64,000 nt of DNA from Rhinopomastus cyanomelas (lineage: Eukaryota > Chordata > Aves > Bucerotiformes > Rhinopomastidae). The notes beneath the pieces were generated by a model, which was given only the letters and a program-made list of their open reading frames with translations, was not told where the DNA came from and did no database searches. The translations under genes were made by a program, and so were the position numbers. This document shows, in pieces, positions 12,101 to 25,000 of this stretch (position 1 is the first letter of the stretch; the number at the start of each line of letters is the position of its first letter). The stretch spans positions 898,202-962,201 of the forward strand of contig VXBP01000285.1 of the NCBI GenBank assembly GCA_013400115.1. The letters run 5' to 3'.

Positions 12101-12958
12101 TTTGAACTGCATTTCAGTATCTTTTGATACTTGAAAGAGACAATCGATTATACTACTGTTTATCCTAGTTTCTAGATAGCATGTTGTCATACACAGATCA
12201 GATCTTGGGCCTTCAATCCTTTGGTCAAGGCAAAAATTTTACTAGGCAGAAAGAAGCTGGCAATTTGCAGATCTCAGTGAGTCTAGAACATCTGTAATGT
12301 GCATTTTGACACTTACTGAGAAGGATAGTATTTTGCAGGTAGGAATGCACCTGAATTTGCTGTGTTTCCTCAGTGCAGAGGTTCATGGGTTAAAGGGAGG
12401 GATGGGTGTCCAACACAGCTCTTTATCTTCTGCTGAACTCTCCAGCTGCCTTTTGGAGGAGCAGACCTCTGTGTTGGTCGCCCAGATGTTGGTCAGATGA
12501 TTGGTCCCTCTCTTCACCTGTATGTTCTGCTTTGTCATTTGTTTTTTCATTTCTATTTGTATTTTCTGTCGGCCTATGGCCAGACATGGAACAGTTCCAT
12601 CGTAAGTTCTGGGAATCTTCATGCTGAACACTGGGGACTGATCCAGGAGCACCAGATTTATCTTGGTTGTGCGATAGTGCTGGGACACATGCTGGAAGAG
12701 TTTGTGTTGATTATCTCAGTTCATGCTTGCTCAAGCAGCCTCAGCACTCAAGACAACAGAAATTCCTAAAGCAAGATCTCCTCTGAGATTACTTTCTTGA
12801 AGGAAGAGGATATTTTTAAACTGGGCGAACAGTGTAGCATAGAGTAGTACATCTTTGGAAGTTAACTTTGCGTCTGTGTCACAACTACAGGAGTTTGGAT
12901 CTCTGTGCAATCCACCACAAAGAGAAGTAGAGCTCTTCCTGCAGCACTCGCCTCTTCC
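9135..12958. other. Intergenic between TMEM207 and CLDN16 3' ends
   Basis: Convergent intergenic space. No exon with recognisable protein similarity and no canonical AATAAA on the - strand within about 1 kb of the CLDN16 stop codon. An unidentified minus-strand open frame (10756-11130) is noted in the findings. Confidence 0.45.
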
Positions 12959-13098
12959 TCACACTCTTGTGTCCACTGCATACATTTTGGCAGTAGCTGT
13001 TTGAGAAGACGGCCAATGCACATTTGTTACAATCGTTCTAGCTGAGGAATAGCCCTTCCTCAGGGAGTAAGCAGAGTAGAATCTTCCAGAGCTGGTCT
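12959..13098 (-). CDS. CLDN16: CLDN16 exon 5 (cytoplasmic tail)
   Basis: 140-bp coding exon, acceptor gtgcccacag. It encodes [18 protein letters not shown], a diverged middle part, then [11 protein letters not shown] and TGA at 12961-12959. The SLRK-Y-S block and the last eleven residues match mammalian claudin-16; the middle is poorly conserved. Confidence 0.93.
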
Positions 13099-16000
13099 CT
13101 GTGGGCACAGGGAGAGAAATAGATTCTGATAAGGAATTCTTGGTACCTTGGCTTTCAGCTGCAAAGCCTCAAAATGCAGTGAAAGCAGCGCTTCAAGATG
13201 TGACACAATAACACATTTTATGCCACACTTAAACGTCAGCTCCAACTTGAACACCTCGATGCGCTTTCTAGAGCTACTGAAATACTGCTAATCCAGACTT
13301 TCAGCTGAAGATATTGCTACTGGGGATGAGCAACCATTCTAAATGATGTTCCTGAAGGACTTTCCCCATTCTGTGTGCCTGTAGCAGGCCCCAAATGATG
13401 GCTCTGTCTCTGAACTGTGTATGAGTCCTGCAAATGTTCCTCACCTCTGAAGAGATACATGCAGCAGGTGAGCAGGGCCCCAGATAAGAAACAGCCGAGT
13501 GACCCCGCCATGCCGAGCCAGCACGACCAGCCAAACTTGTACTGGATGCCCAGAAACACATTGTGGAAGACCAGAGAGGAGCGCTCCACATAGACATCAA
13601 CAGCATACCACACGGAGCCAGTAATGCCTGGGAGACCTGCAGGACAGGAGAGAGGCACACACAGAGCTCCCAGATGGACCATGAGGACATCACAGATACA
13701 AAATCTGGATCTGTAGCCTACTGTCTCCTGGATGAGACTTAAGGATGGGAGCACCTTCCCCTGGTGGGAAGGTTTTGGCCCTTGCTCAGTCTCAGCCCAG
13801 TCACTTTGGCAGATTCACCCTGGATCCTACTGACACCAGCTAGAGTGCTGTCAGGCAGAAGCTGTGCCTCACATCCTCCTCAGCAGCACTAGCTGGAAGC
13901 ACTGAGGATTCTGCAGTAAAAGCCAAAAATCTTTTCCCTTCTCAGCTTGTTTATCAACTTGTTGTAAAGCTGCTTCAAGGATTTAATTTTCCAATTTGTT
14001 TTGACTTTCAGAACTTTGACAATGTCTTTCAGACCAAGTTTAGGAGGTGAACGGAGGATGTTTAAAATAACCTCTCAACATGTTTTATGTAGCTGGGGTG
14101 AGTTTTATGTTGAATCTGTTCATGTTGAAACAGAGGTAGATGCTCAATATTGACATAAAGTCAAATTAAATTACTTCATAACTAGTTGGCTGTCTATTTA
14201 TTTTTGCATTTAATGTTCTCCTGCTGACTGTAACTGCAAAGCACCTCAGTCATGTATTTATCATCCAGGGGGGACAGATGTGTTATTATCTTTTTATGAG
14301 AGATCGTCTGCAGAGATTTTGGGCTGAGTGACTTGCCCAAGGTCACACTATCTTTGTCAGAGTCAGTGACCAAACCAGGATGCCAGGACTTTCTAGTCCT
14401 TCAGCAAAGTAGATATCCCTGTCTTATCCATGACACTGACTTTTTTCACAGGAAAACAGCAGTAAATGAAAGTCAGAGCCAAGTCACCTCGTCAATATAT
14501 GAAATGAAAGCAAATAAACTCAACTATGTGCTGTTAGGGGCAGGCAGTGACCTGAGGAAACTATGTTGCATAAATAAAGCAAACAAAGATCCTTCCCCCA
14601 TGTTTACACTCTAGCAAAACACCAACTTCTCTCCACAAAAGAAGAAGAGGCTTTAAAGCTCCCCTCCCTTGCTAAAGGGTGTTAGACAGGATGGGGGCTC
14701 ACCAGGGAAATACCTGCAAGGAGTAACATAACTCCAGACACCAGGCAGATACGCAACTTGATGAGCGGCTCATCAGGAAGGAATTTCACACAGTCCAGTC
14801 CCAGGACAAGGAAGAGAAATCCAAATCCTGCCAGGATATCTGCTGTGATCATCATGGCTCTGGTCAGCACCAGCTTCACTGCAGGACAAAAGCAGATCAT
14901 TCTAGTGGCCCTATCAGAATGATCTACACAAAAGTTGGGGGGGGGGGGGGTGTTGATGTGGTCAGATGCCGTGGGACCATTTCCTTTCTGGGGTGAAGCT
15001 TTCTGCAGCTTCCCCTGGGAGTAACACCTAACTGAGAAATGAAATGTTGCTCTAATACGTATGTGCATCAAATTATCTGATAGAACGGATGCTCTTTTTG
15101 TTTACACTCAGGTATCCCCACCACTTGTAGGTACATCTTTGACTCTTACGTACCAGGGTGCTCGGCAAAGATGGAGTCGTACTCATCACAAGTCTGGATG
15201 CCATCAAAAACGTTTGTGACACATTCCCACCACAAGCCACGGCATTTTGTACTCACCTGTGGGTTGACAGGAGAAAGAAGACCATAAGTTAATATATCCA
15301 CAGCAGGTGGTCAGCCTGGGTCTTCAACAGAATCTCTGGTCCAGTTACATCAACGGCAAAGCAGAGTTGTTTAGCTTGAATAAGAAAAGAAGTGGCAGGA
15401 TGGAGGAAAAGGGCAAGGTTTTCTGTGTCCCTGTTAGTGATTTTAAATTAGAGCAAATTAATTTCAAACTAGACATAAGGGAAAAAAACCCTCTTATTGG
15501 TAAAGGTAAAAATCCTGAAGGAAATGTTTGGGAGGAGCTGAAGGGGTGACTGACAGGAGAGATCTAAGAGCAGGTTTCATCATCATTTTTTTCCAAATGC
15601 TTGTCTAGGCTCAGCTAGGCAGGGCTGCAGACCAGATGACCTGAGACTTTACTGTCCGTGCTCCCCCTACACCATCCTCCTGCCGAGACGGAACAGCGAG
15701 GACCACAGCTGACAGGCCAGGCACTGCACCACAAGTTATGTGCCCACAATGGGAGGTGGATTGAGTGCTTTGCTGCAGAACTGAGGTGTGGATGTGAGAT
15801 GTGAGACCTTGGCTGGATGCATGTGGAGAGCTACTCTAAATACTGGCGGGAAAATGAGAGGCAGACAGAGCTGATCCTAGCCCTGGGGCTCCTAGTGCAC
15901 TGCTGGCGATGGGGTCACGCGTGCCTGAGCTACACTCATTACTGAGACATCCAGACTCAGGCAAATGTTCAGTAGCATCATGGCTAATCATCTCTACTGT

Positions 16001-19000
16001 CCTGAAGCTGTAGATAATATTCCCAGCCCAGCCTTACATAAATCACTTTAATGTGGGAGGTATTGTCATTACCAATGCAAATATAGCAACAAGCACCTCC
16101 AAAACATTCCTGGAATTGCTCATACAAGAAGCAGAGTCAACACTGGTGCTGCTTTGGACTCCAGCCTGTCCCACTGCTGTCCTTAACACCTGATGCAGTT
16201 AATGGAAGGAGAAACTCTCCTGGGGAACAGGTTTCACTCAGGGGAAGGGGACTGAGCTTGCTTGGATGATGCAATGAATTCCTTTTTCTTTCACTGTTCA
16301 AATCACAAAGCAGATAATAACATATCTCGGCCATTTAATAAACTCTCCTTCATTATGTATCCAACTGCAATATTTTCTTCACTGTACAATGTCTGGGCCG
16401 AACTGAACATCCTCTCTGTGATGCTGCACTGCAAAAAGCCTGCTACTTCAGACTAGTAAAAAGATGGCCATTTATGTTAGAAAGACAACAATCTACACAT
16501 TTTGTTTCATGAGGATGAAAACTGCTTACAATTTCTGAAAATTATGGGGCAGGTTTAATGAGAGGTACCAACAAAAAATGAGAGCTAGTGCAACCTGGTT
16601 TCCTCCGTTCTGTGTTTTTCAAGAGAACAGCGTCACGTAAAACGAGTTGCCATATGTGTATTAAATAGAAGGTTGCATCATATCCCTCTTAGTTTAGCTG
16701 CAGCTCCTCTTCTGTCTTAACACCACCATTCAAGCTGTGCTTGAAGTTAGCAAACTGTTGTTAAAGTAGATTTTGTTCTGCTTGCATTTACGTTGTGATC
16801 ATGTCAACACTGTCTCACAATGTTGACCTTGAGAGACAACCCACTTCCCAGACCAGAAAAGACCTGATTAATGTCTTGTGTTTCTTGGAATGTTTCGGCT
16901 GTCACCTGCTCTTGCTAGCACTGAACAGGGGCAGAAGCAGGGACCAGCTCATCTCTACTCAGCATATGTTGAGGCAGAGATAAAGGTCTGACTGCTGGTG
17001 CCGGCGGGATGGGAACAGAAAAGCTGAGCTTTTCTGGCTTCTGTGATCGGCCTCTTAACCTTCTTGGCCTCTCCGTGCTCTCCTCTGCTCTGTGGACCAT
17101 TTGTCATTTTGGTTGGTAATGTGCTCCCGAACCACCCTTGGGCACCTGCCCTTTCAACACAGCACAGAACCTCAGGCACACGCGAGCTTGCTTAGTAAAG
17201 GGGAAAGGGGACAGGGTTGGCTGGGGCATCACATGGGGTCACACATTTCTCCATGCCATGGCTGGACCCATGCATTATGTTGGTGTCGCTCATTTCCCCC
17301 CACCTGTTTTCCAGAGCTCCAGCCCAGCCGTGGGCCCAGCCATGGATGAGAAATTAAGAAGTGCAGCCAAACTCCTCACATCCCGTTTTGATTATGAAAC
17401 TTTCCCTAACACTAGCGCGCATGTAAAACACAAACTGCACAACGACTCTAACATGTGTATAATTATGTCTTGTGCATAATGTGTCATTAATGCTAAAATA
17501 ATTCTCACACACACACACACACAAAATGACAGAACAAGCACACACTTCCCCTCCTGGGAAAAGCGCGGAAGGCAAGATGTGAGCAGCGTTAGTCACGGTG
17601 TTTTACCGCGCTGTAAAGAGATGCCAACGTACAGTGATTACAAGCCCAGCATGGGAGTAGAACAGGCAGTGCTTAACAGCAGTGGTCATATTTTTAATCC
17701 ATCTGCAACTGGGAGGAACCATGTGCACAGTGCAGTGCTCGTCGGAAAGCAGATCAATGAAGGCGTTTTTTTCCCAACACAAGCCACTGTAAAAATTGAC
17801 TGGGGCTTGTCTCGACACGCACACGGAGTGCACCAGCCTTCTGTGTTGCTACGGTCTGGTCAGTGGGAGTGGGGCTCTAGCTGGGCCCCCACAGCCCCTT
17901 CAGAGCTTTCTGGCCTCCTTCTCCTGGGCTGCTTTTCTCCAATGGGACCACAGAGAGGGCTTCATCTTCCCGAGCTGCTGGGGACTGGAATCAAAGCCAG
18001 GTGTATTTCTGTGCTGGAGGACTGAAGCTCCTTTCTTCTGAAGTCAGAGTTGGAGAACTATCGTTTCCAGCTGAAAACAGGAGTCACTGTGGACTTCAGG
18101 CCTTTCTGGTTGTGGATGGTTTACCTGGTTTACTCCTATTTAGAGAGGCAGTGAGTCATTAGGGTCATTAAAGAGATCAGTCAGTCAGGTATTAAGGCTG
18201 GGGGCATTTTTCGCCATTATTTAGTATTCACACTTGGAGCAGGAATGTGAGAGTAGTGGCTGCTAATAACCAAACTGGGTGTTAATGGAGCACTTTGTGA
18301 CAACCCAGTGCAGGTGCCTTTGTGCTAAGAAGACAAGGTTACACAGCCTCAGGGGAACTAACCTACTGGATGTTTCCTGGACTCAGGAGTTGGGTTTCTT
18401 TCTTGTTTTTCTTGGAAATGATGCCACAATCTGGGATCCATTTGGCTTTTATGAGCATACTGGCTCCAGGCAACCCACAGCTTCCTGACATGAATCTAAA
18501 ATATCTTCTAAAATAAGATGATAAATGAAGAGTGATGTCCCAGCCAGCATCAAGTGATGCACAGTTTCCCCTGAGAAGTGCAGATGTGCTGACCATCAGC
18601 AGCAGCAATCTCACTGCACTGGATGTGTGACCACCTCAGCATTTACTATGACTGGGCTGTGACTGAACTTGATCTTAAAGGTCTCTTCCAAGCAAAGAGA
18701 TTCAGAAATTTTGCGATTCCAGGATGGGATTGACAGTCAGATTGACAGGATTTCTTGTGGCATGAAGAAAAAAGCTATTTTTATAGTAATCACTTTTAGC
18801 CTTCTGTTCTCAAATAATTCACCGCTTGATGTGCCACAGCTAGGCATTGCACTGTGATCGCTGAAGGCAGAGGAGCTCTGCTGCTTTCCCATGGTGGACA
18901 GCAGATAGAAAATTTCCTGCTGATTTATTCAGCTGGAGTCTCTGACTGGGAAGGTGTTTCACCTTTACTGCATAAAGTACTCAGTTTACCAGAGCAGATT

Positions 19001-19804
19001 CCCACACTATGGACCTGCAGTCCTCAAATGTACAGAAAGTTCTTTCTGCTCCTGGAAGAAAAATAATTGCTTTTGCAGTACTGAGTGGTGGGGAAATGGT
19101 AATGGTTTAGGGTCTGGAATCTCTGGGGCACAGCTTGCACGTGTGCAGCACTCTGCTACCTTCTGCTATGCAGTCTACTTTTGCCAATACCTTTCTCTAA
19201 TGTGAGAGTGCTAATGTCTGCACAAGTTCAAGACTTTGAGTGCTGGGTCTGACACTAGACCCTATCCTCCCCGTAAGTTTCTCACAGCTCTGTAACTCAA
19301 TGGCTGTTGAAATAAAAAAGATATGCACAAGTGGACTTTTCCACCAAGAAGTCTGACCTTCAGAATTAGAAACATCTCCACAATACCCATGGCAGGCTGG
19401 AGATGCTGGATAACCATACTCAAGTTCATGCACATTTAAACCCAGAGCCTGTAGACCTCTCCTGAACTTACTAAGCAAGAGCAGAGTCTGGATAATTAAT
19501 CTGTCAGAGACAATTACACAGAAAACCACTTCTCTCCTGCTATTGCCGGAGTCCTTCATTTGTTTTTTGTCTACTTTCATCCAGCACAACATGAGAAAAG
19601 TACATGAGAGTGGAGCAATGATACTGAGAACCAAACTCTCTCTAGGACATGTTTGCTTTAGAGATCAGGCTCTCCTCACCCCAATCTTACCTCCAGGGAG
19701 TCATCAGCATTCACCATCCAGCAGTCTGTCCAGGTAGATACGATCAAAAGCCCAGTGGACAAAACGGCAAAGAAACAGCCCACGTATTGAAGGAAAAACT
19801 TCAT
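12959..19804 (-). CDS. CLDN16: CLDN16, claudin-16 (paracellin-1)
   Basis: Five minus-strand exons (19691-19804, 15154-15256, 14714-14878, 13445-13636, 12959-13098) join in frame to 714 bases, 237 residues plus TGA; human claudin-16 from its short start is 235. Tetraspan claudin fold: TM1 about residues 6-24; first extracellular loop with GLWW (45-48), C50 and C61; Arg79 just before TM2 (about 79-100); TM3 about 114-130 running into the second loop ([11 protein letters not shown]); TM4 about 164-188. The acidic loop ([19 protein letters not shown]) matches the cation-selective surface known for claudin-16. The tail ends [10 protein letters not shown], a PDZ ligand. Known role: tight-junction protein of the thick ascending limb acting with claudin-19 in paracellular Mg/Ca reabsorption. 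An in-frame TGA at 19817-19819 fixes the start. It is head to head with CLDN1. Confidence 0.97.
13445..13636 (-). CDS. CLDN16: CLDN16 exon 4 (loop 2, TM4)
   Basis: 192-bp exon, acceptor tcctgcag and donor AGAG/gtgagg. It encodes [17 protein letters not shown] through TCCMYLFR, covering the second extracellular loop and TM4. Confidence 0.96.
14714..14878 (-). CDS. CLDN16: CLDN16 exon 3 (TM2-TM3)
   Basis: 165-bp exon, acceptor tcctgcag and donor GCAG/gtattt. It encodes [18 protein letters not shown] through VMLLLAG, including [11 protein letters not shown] between TM2 and TM3. It has the same length and phases as exon 2 of CLDN1. Confidence 0.96.
14937..14950. repeat. G14/C14 homopolymer in CLDN16 intron 2
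   Basis: Fourteen consecutive G on the + strand, read as C14 in the CLDN16 transcript, ending about 58 bases upstream of the exon 3 acceptor. The length is likely polymorphic or prone to sequencing error. Confidence 0.9.
15154..15256 (-). CDS. CLDN16: CLDN16 exon 2 (extracellular loop 1)
   Basis: 103-bp exon, acceptor cccacag and donor CTG/gtacgtaag. It encodes [12 protein letters not shown] through SIFAEHP. It holds the claudin signature GLWW and the two loop cysteines. Confidence 0.96.
17506..17523. repeat. (CA)9 microsatellite
   Basis: Uninterrupted CA dinucleotide repeat in CLDN16 intron 1. Confidence 0.95.
18655..18720 (+). mobile_element. Old CR1 3'-end remnant
   Basis: The stretch gctgtgactgaacttgatct followed by taaaggtctcttccaa and degenerate gattcagaaattttgcgatt matches the CR1 3' UTR plus tail, but is heavily mutated. 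It is antisense within CLDN16 intron 1. Confidence 0.6.
19691..19804 (-). CDS. CLDN16: CLDN16 exon 1 (start codon, TM1)
   Basis: ATG at 19804-19802 and donor GAG/gtaaga; 38 codons, [12 protein letters not shown] through DDSLE. It covers TM1 and the start of extracellular loop 1. An in-frame stop lies five codons upstream of the ATG. Confidence 0.95.
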
Positions 19805-21384
19805 GCCGGCAGGTGCTCAGCTCATCCAGGGGAGTGAGCAAAACAGTGCCCAGGCCTTGTTCTTAAAGATGAGGAAGAGGCAGAGAGTCAGTGTCCCAGG
19901 TCACTACTACCCTCTTCCAATGGCCATGAACAGTGGAAACTTTTCACTTCTGCAGAACCATCTGTAAGTGATGGCCAGAGGAGCCAGGCTCACCCACACC
20001 AGGGACGGGAGGAGGGCGAGAGTGCCCACGGGAGCTGCTGCAGCCAATCCGCCCTGCACAGTTAGAGCTCTTGTCATGCCTGGCTGAAGAGAAATGGGAT
20101 TATGTAGAAGTGGCATGCAGGCAACTGCAGTCGTGAATGGGCCAGGAAAACTAGTGTCACTGCAGGGTTTGTAAAATCGGAGGTTAATAAAAGAGGAAGA
20201 ACCAAAACTTGTTCTTCAGGGCAGAAGTTCTGGCCACTGCTAAGGGACACATAGAAGAGCTCTCTCATGGACACACATTTATTCCTCTACGCTGACTCAG
20301 GTGTTAGCAGTGAGCAAATATGATGGGTCTTGCTGTAGATCCCAGGGCTCTTATTTTACCCTGTTGGTGAGGTGATGATCTAGTTTAATGCAGGAATGTC
20401 ACTAGAAAAGGAAGGGAAAAGGCAGCTGCCATGGGCCTCCAGACCCAAGTCAACAAGCATCCCAGCTCAGATATGGAGCTCTGTACTCTACATTTAAACC
20501 AAACCTAGATGCTTCTCATGCCCTGGATTTCAATTTGTTCATGGCCTGAGTCCAACTCCCATGTTGGAAGCTTTAAATCTTCAAGCCCATGCCAGAGCTT
20601 CTGTTTTGTTGGATTTTTCCTTTTTGCTAACTGCCATCACAACACTCCTGTTTTCCTGCAGGACTCCACGGGTGAGCAGGGGTCAGACAGGCTGCTGGAG
20701 ATAGAAGGACAAGGTGTCTGTAAGGAGGCTTCTCACTCAACATTTCCTGTCATCCAACACAAGAACCCAGTAAGACGCCAAGGTAGTTCTCAGGAAAATC
20801 AAGGGGAAGCAGGACTAGAAATTCCTCATGTCCCAAAGGCACAAACACAGAGAAACCATCACTTCCTTAGGGACCACATCCTCCGTGATCTTTTTTTTTT
20901 TTTTTTAAAAAAAGAAGTAATAAAATACTACAAACGTGTTTTTAGTGGGCAAGGACGGTGCAGCACCTTCTCGCTGTGCTTTCGGGTCCTTAGAATCTGC
21001 TTTGTCAAATCGATGGTGCCTGCCATCTCAGCCGTCACCTCCAGATGGAGCCAGGCGGACTTTTACAGAACGGTCCAGCGCTCGCTTTCTGTTCTCCAAG
21101 ATTGCCCTACAAACACAACAGCAACGAGAAGGTTCTTGTTTTTACAATACATAGCCCTTAAAATTCCTACCCTAACCTCATGAAGCAGTGTTACTGCCAG
21201 AGTAAACCGTATGTTGTCTTGGTATCAGCATCAGCAGGGCAGGTCCTCAGGATATGCTTGGATAGTCACTGGGTAGAAAATAAAAGCCTCAAGTGAAAAA
21301 GGCAGGGTCTGCAAGACTTTCTGCTGCTTTATACTCTCTGTTTTCTAATTCTATTCTTTGGAGCTGACAAGAGAGGAACTTCTT
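19805..21384. other. CLDN16 upstream region
   Basis: 5' flank/5' UTR of CLDN16. No TATA box or CpG island is obvious near the start codon. It holds a T16A7 tract at 20891-20913. A 224-codon open frame on the + strand (20509-21183) runs across this tract and is not believed to be a gene (see rejected items). Confidence 0.5.
20891..20913. repeat. Poly(T)16-poly(A)7 tract
   Basis: Sixteen T followed by seven A. A simple low-complexity tract in the CLDN16 5' flank. Confidence 0.9.
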
Positions 21385-22022
21385 CACAGAACATTAGGGA
21401 TTGGAAGGGATCTCAAAAGATCTAGTCCAATCCCCCTGACACCGCAGGATCACCTAAAACAAGTCACACAGGAACATATCCAGGCGGGTTTCAAGTGTCT
21501 CCAGAGAAGGAGACTCCAAAACACCCCTGGACAGCCTGTTCCAGTGCTCCGTCACCCTCACCGTGTAGAAGTTCTTTCTCAGATTGATATCGAACCTCCT
21601 ATGTTCCAACTTATACCCATTGCCCCTTGTTCTATCACTAGATGATATTGAGAAGAGCCTGGCTCCATCCTCCTGACACCCACCCTTCAAATATTTATAG
21701 ACATTAATGAGGTCACCCCTCCGACTCCTCTTCTCCAAGTTAAAGAGACGCAGCTCCCTCAGCCTCTCCTCATAAGAGAGGTGCTCCACTTCCTCATCAT
21801 CCTCATTGCTCTATGTTGGACTTCCTCCAGCAGCTTCATGTCCTTCTTGAACTGAGGGGCCCAGAACTGGTCACAATACTCCAGATGTGATTTCACCAGT
21901 GCAGAGTAGAGGGGGAGAAGAACCTCTCTTGGTCTGCTAACCACTCCCCTTCTGATCCACCCCAGGATGTTGTTGGCCCTCTTGGCCACAAGAGTACATT
22001 GCTGGCTCATGGTCATCCTGCT
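21385..22022 (-). mobile_element. CR1 LINE fragment, antisense, about 640 bp
   Basis: Minus-strand CR1 copy. The + strand starts with the reverse-complemented tail (cagaacattagggattggaa) and ends in the RT region (gctggctcatggtcatcctg). Minus-strand frames carry [36 protein letters not shown] and [20 protein letters not shown], typical of the C-terminal reverse transcriptase of CR1. Two frames overlap near 21,760-21,790, so the ORF is frameshifted and inactive. Confidence 0.95.
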
Positions 22023-25000
22023 TTTTTCCTTCCTTCTTTGCCAGATGCGTGGAGATGCTTATGTGGATATGGTGCTTTCTGCTCAGTTTTTATCAGAAGC
22101 GTTTATATAAGGCATTCAAATGTCTACTGCCATGACTTCCTGGCTTTCTTTGACACAGGTAGTGTTGCACTTCCAATAGTTCTGAGCCACCAGAACAGGA
22201 CACTGGCCATGCAGGTTCCATAAAGCATAATGACTTTCATTAGCCACATAGATATAGACGGCATTGATATGAGACACCTACTGATGTTTGTCTTAATTAA
22301 CCTGTGACTGCATCAGTTTTCAAAACAAGGTGTTTTAGCCTGTTGTTGGTAGTAACTCAGAAAAAGCAGTGTGATGAGCTCAGAAAAGGCCCAGACGTTC
22401 TGAGAGCGCCTTCTGCAAAGAGAATTAAGTCCTTAGGGGCAGTAGGAACAGAGTTTTACAACACCACAGAATTAGCTATTGGAGCCACATGGATTTTCCT
22501 GCCCTCTCACTCTGTCCCACACCCAAGTACAAGACTCAGAGGTGATAAGCCAAGCCAAGGAGAATGGAGCCTTTTTTCTTCATTCGGTGCCTGGTGACAG
22601 AGTGCCCAATTCATGCAAGTGAAGCATTCAAGAAAGTGAAGAGATCCCAGTGGTAATAGCCAGAGTGGTGGGCACATCACACTCTGTTCTCCAGCTTAGC
22701 ACACTGGATGTCTGCAGCCGTCAGCCCATGGAGCCGACTCCACTATGGGGTGAAGGCTGCGTGTCCAGGTGTCAGCGCTGCCTGTGCTTAGGTCTATCTC
22801 TCCGTAGCTTTTATCTCCACCTATAACACCATAGCTGATATCTCTCCATAGTTGTGGCAGTCCTGTTTATTTTCCTCATGCCCAGCAATTTCTATTGCTG
22901 TCCCAGCTCCTTCCACCTCCCTGTGTTCACCCTTCCTGCAGGGCAGAGCAGATGAGTGACCCTTCTTAAAGCAGGATGCCAGTGCTTCCCTGGCCCTGAG
23001 TCACAGGGGACAGGAAGTGGCTTCACACTAGCCATTTGCATCTAGTTCAGGGCTTGGAATATCCTGGCCTCAACACCAAAGCAGGTCAAGATCCTCCAGT
23101 CAATATCATCAAGTTAAGATGTCTCCAGAGCACACAACACAGTGAAGATGGTTTGTGATTTTCACCTGACAGAGAAATCAACACGGTATCTCCTTCTTTA
23201 GGTCCATGTCTCCTAACAGTCCCATGGAAACTGCTGGAGTGACCAGAAAGAACTGTATACTCTTACTCAGTAGACACTGGCAAGGTATTTATTTAATTAT
23301 CTTTATTTAAAACAAGTCAACATCTTTGTGAAGAAAAATCTGTAGCAGTTTCTCATCATAATCTGCTTTCTTAGCTTAGCATGGTAGATGTTCCCTCAGC
23401 TTCAGAAAACAGCTCTCTCCCAAAATAACCTCCCAAGTTGTCTTTGTATAGCCTAAAACCTGGCTGACACGACTCCGCGTGGCTTTCCTATGGCTATAGT
23501 GTATATGCAAACTGTGTCTTAATGTCCTGGCTGACTTCATAGTACTTTGACACTAACAAAAGCATTAGGGCATTCTAATAACTATCAGAGCTTGGCCTTG
23601 TAGGGCTCTTAAGCTGCCTGGTCTCCATGGAACATATCTTCCCTGATGTAACAACCTTATCACCTGCACTACACGCACTCCCAGCTAAGAGACGAATGTA
23701 CTGTGATTCGGTTGCTTTTATTGCTCATTAACACAAGGTGATCTGTGCTCTCTGTCTAAAGCCCAGACACTACGTTACACAGAGCGATAGAAACTACTCC
23801 CAGTTTTTGGAGGATCATGGCTGGTTTTCATCTGTCTAACCACAAAACCGTTCTTACAGCAACCCCCCAATGAGGTCGCAGTCCTCTGAGCAGGGGAGCG
23901 TTGTGTCTTCTCATTACTTCCACAGTGTCTAATATATAGTGTAGCAGAAGGCTTTGAGCAAGAAGGAAGCAGTGATGCTGTGCATTAGTGCATGAAAAGC
24001 AGACCTAACTGCCAGAGACCTGTTAGATGACTGTCACGTTCAGGGACAAGGAACTGTCCAACAGTCATGGCTCAGGAGTCAGAGGTGATGGACAGCTTTG
24101 AGGGAAGTTTCCCTAAGAGCCTTTCTGCTGCTGTGGAAGATTCCATGGGCTTGTCTGCCCAACTCTTCCCACGCCTCCCTCCTGGTTGTACAACCTCTCC
24201 CTGCCATGTTTCTGCTTCATACAGCACCATCCATGTGTCTGTTTCCAGAGCAGTGTTGGACATGAGATGTGTACACTGAGTTATGGAGCAGTGTGTGTCA
24301 GCTGTAATGTATTGCTCCAGCCGTGCTCATATGGTTCCAAAACTCTAGGAGTTAGCTTAGAAACTCCAAGGAAAACAGTAAGAATTCTGAGCAACTTCTG
24401 ACTTTTCAAGCAGAAAAATATATGGGACTAAAAATAAATAGGAAAGCAAAAGCATTTTTTAGTAGATATGAGCTTAAAGGATGGCTAAGTAAAAAATGGG
24501 GTGTGTGGGGAGAGGATATGGGTACCATACACACAGGTATGATCCTTGCTTACGATCCTTTAAAACAGCTTTTCCAATCACTCCAGTGAAATAAGTAGCA
24601 TAATGGGCATTCCAATGCAGTTTTTCCAGCTTCTCAAAGTACTGTGCAACTTCTCTTCAGTTTTGAGTTATAGCTGCCCATGAAATTACCCCATCTGAGA
24701 ATGGAGACAGAGTCTCCATGATGGATTACTAACCCCGTTTTAGAGCTGGGAAACTGAGGCACTGACTAACATGGAGAGTAAGGAGTCACAGCCCCACTCC
24801 TCTTTAAGACAGGCCAGTGCTCTCTGCATGGGTGTGGCAAAAACATGCATGACCACTCAGGTTTCCTGAGGCAGCCACCGAGAACACACAGTGCCTCGCT
24901 GCATACCAGCTCCACGCAGGTGTGTACAGGCAGAGGAGCGGGGCAGTGCATTAGGCACACCTTTTCTCAGCAGCCAGTAGTTCCAGCAAACAGCCTTTCT

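Larger units (their letters stand above)
15257..19690 (-). other. CLDN16: CLDN16 intron 1 (4.4 kb)
   Basis: Bounded by donor gtaaga at 19690 and acceptor cccacag at 15257. It contains a (CA)n microsatellite and an old CR1 remnant. Open frames inside have no recognisable similarity. Confidence 0.85.

Noticed and set aside
20509..21183. 224-codon + strand open frame
   Set aside because: It runs through the T16A7 tract (giving FFFFFLKK), has no recognisable domain and overlaps a second open frame. Length alone is not enough in a 64-kb window.
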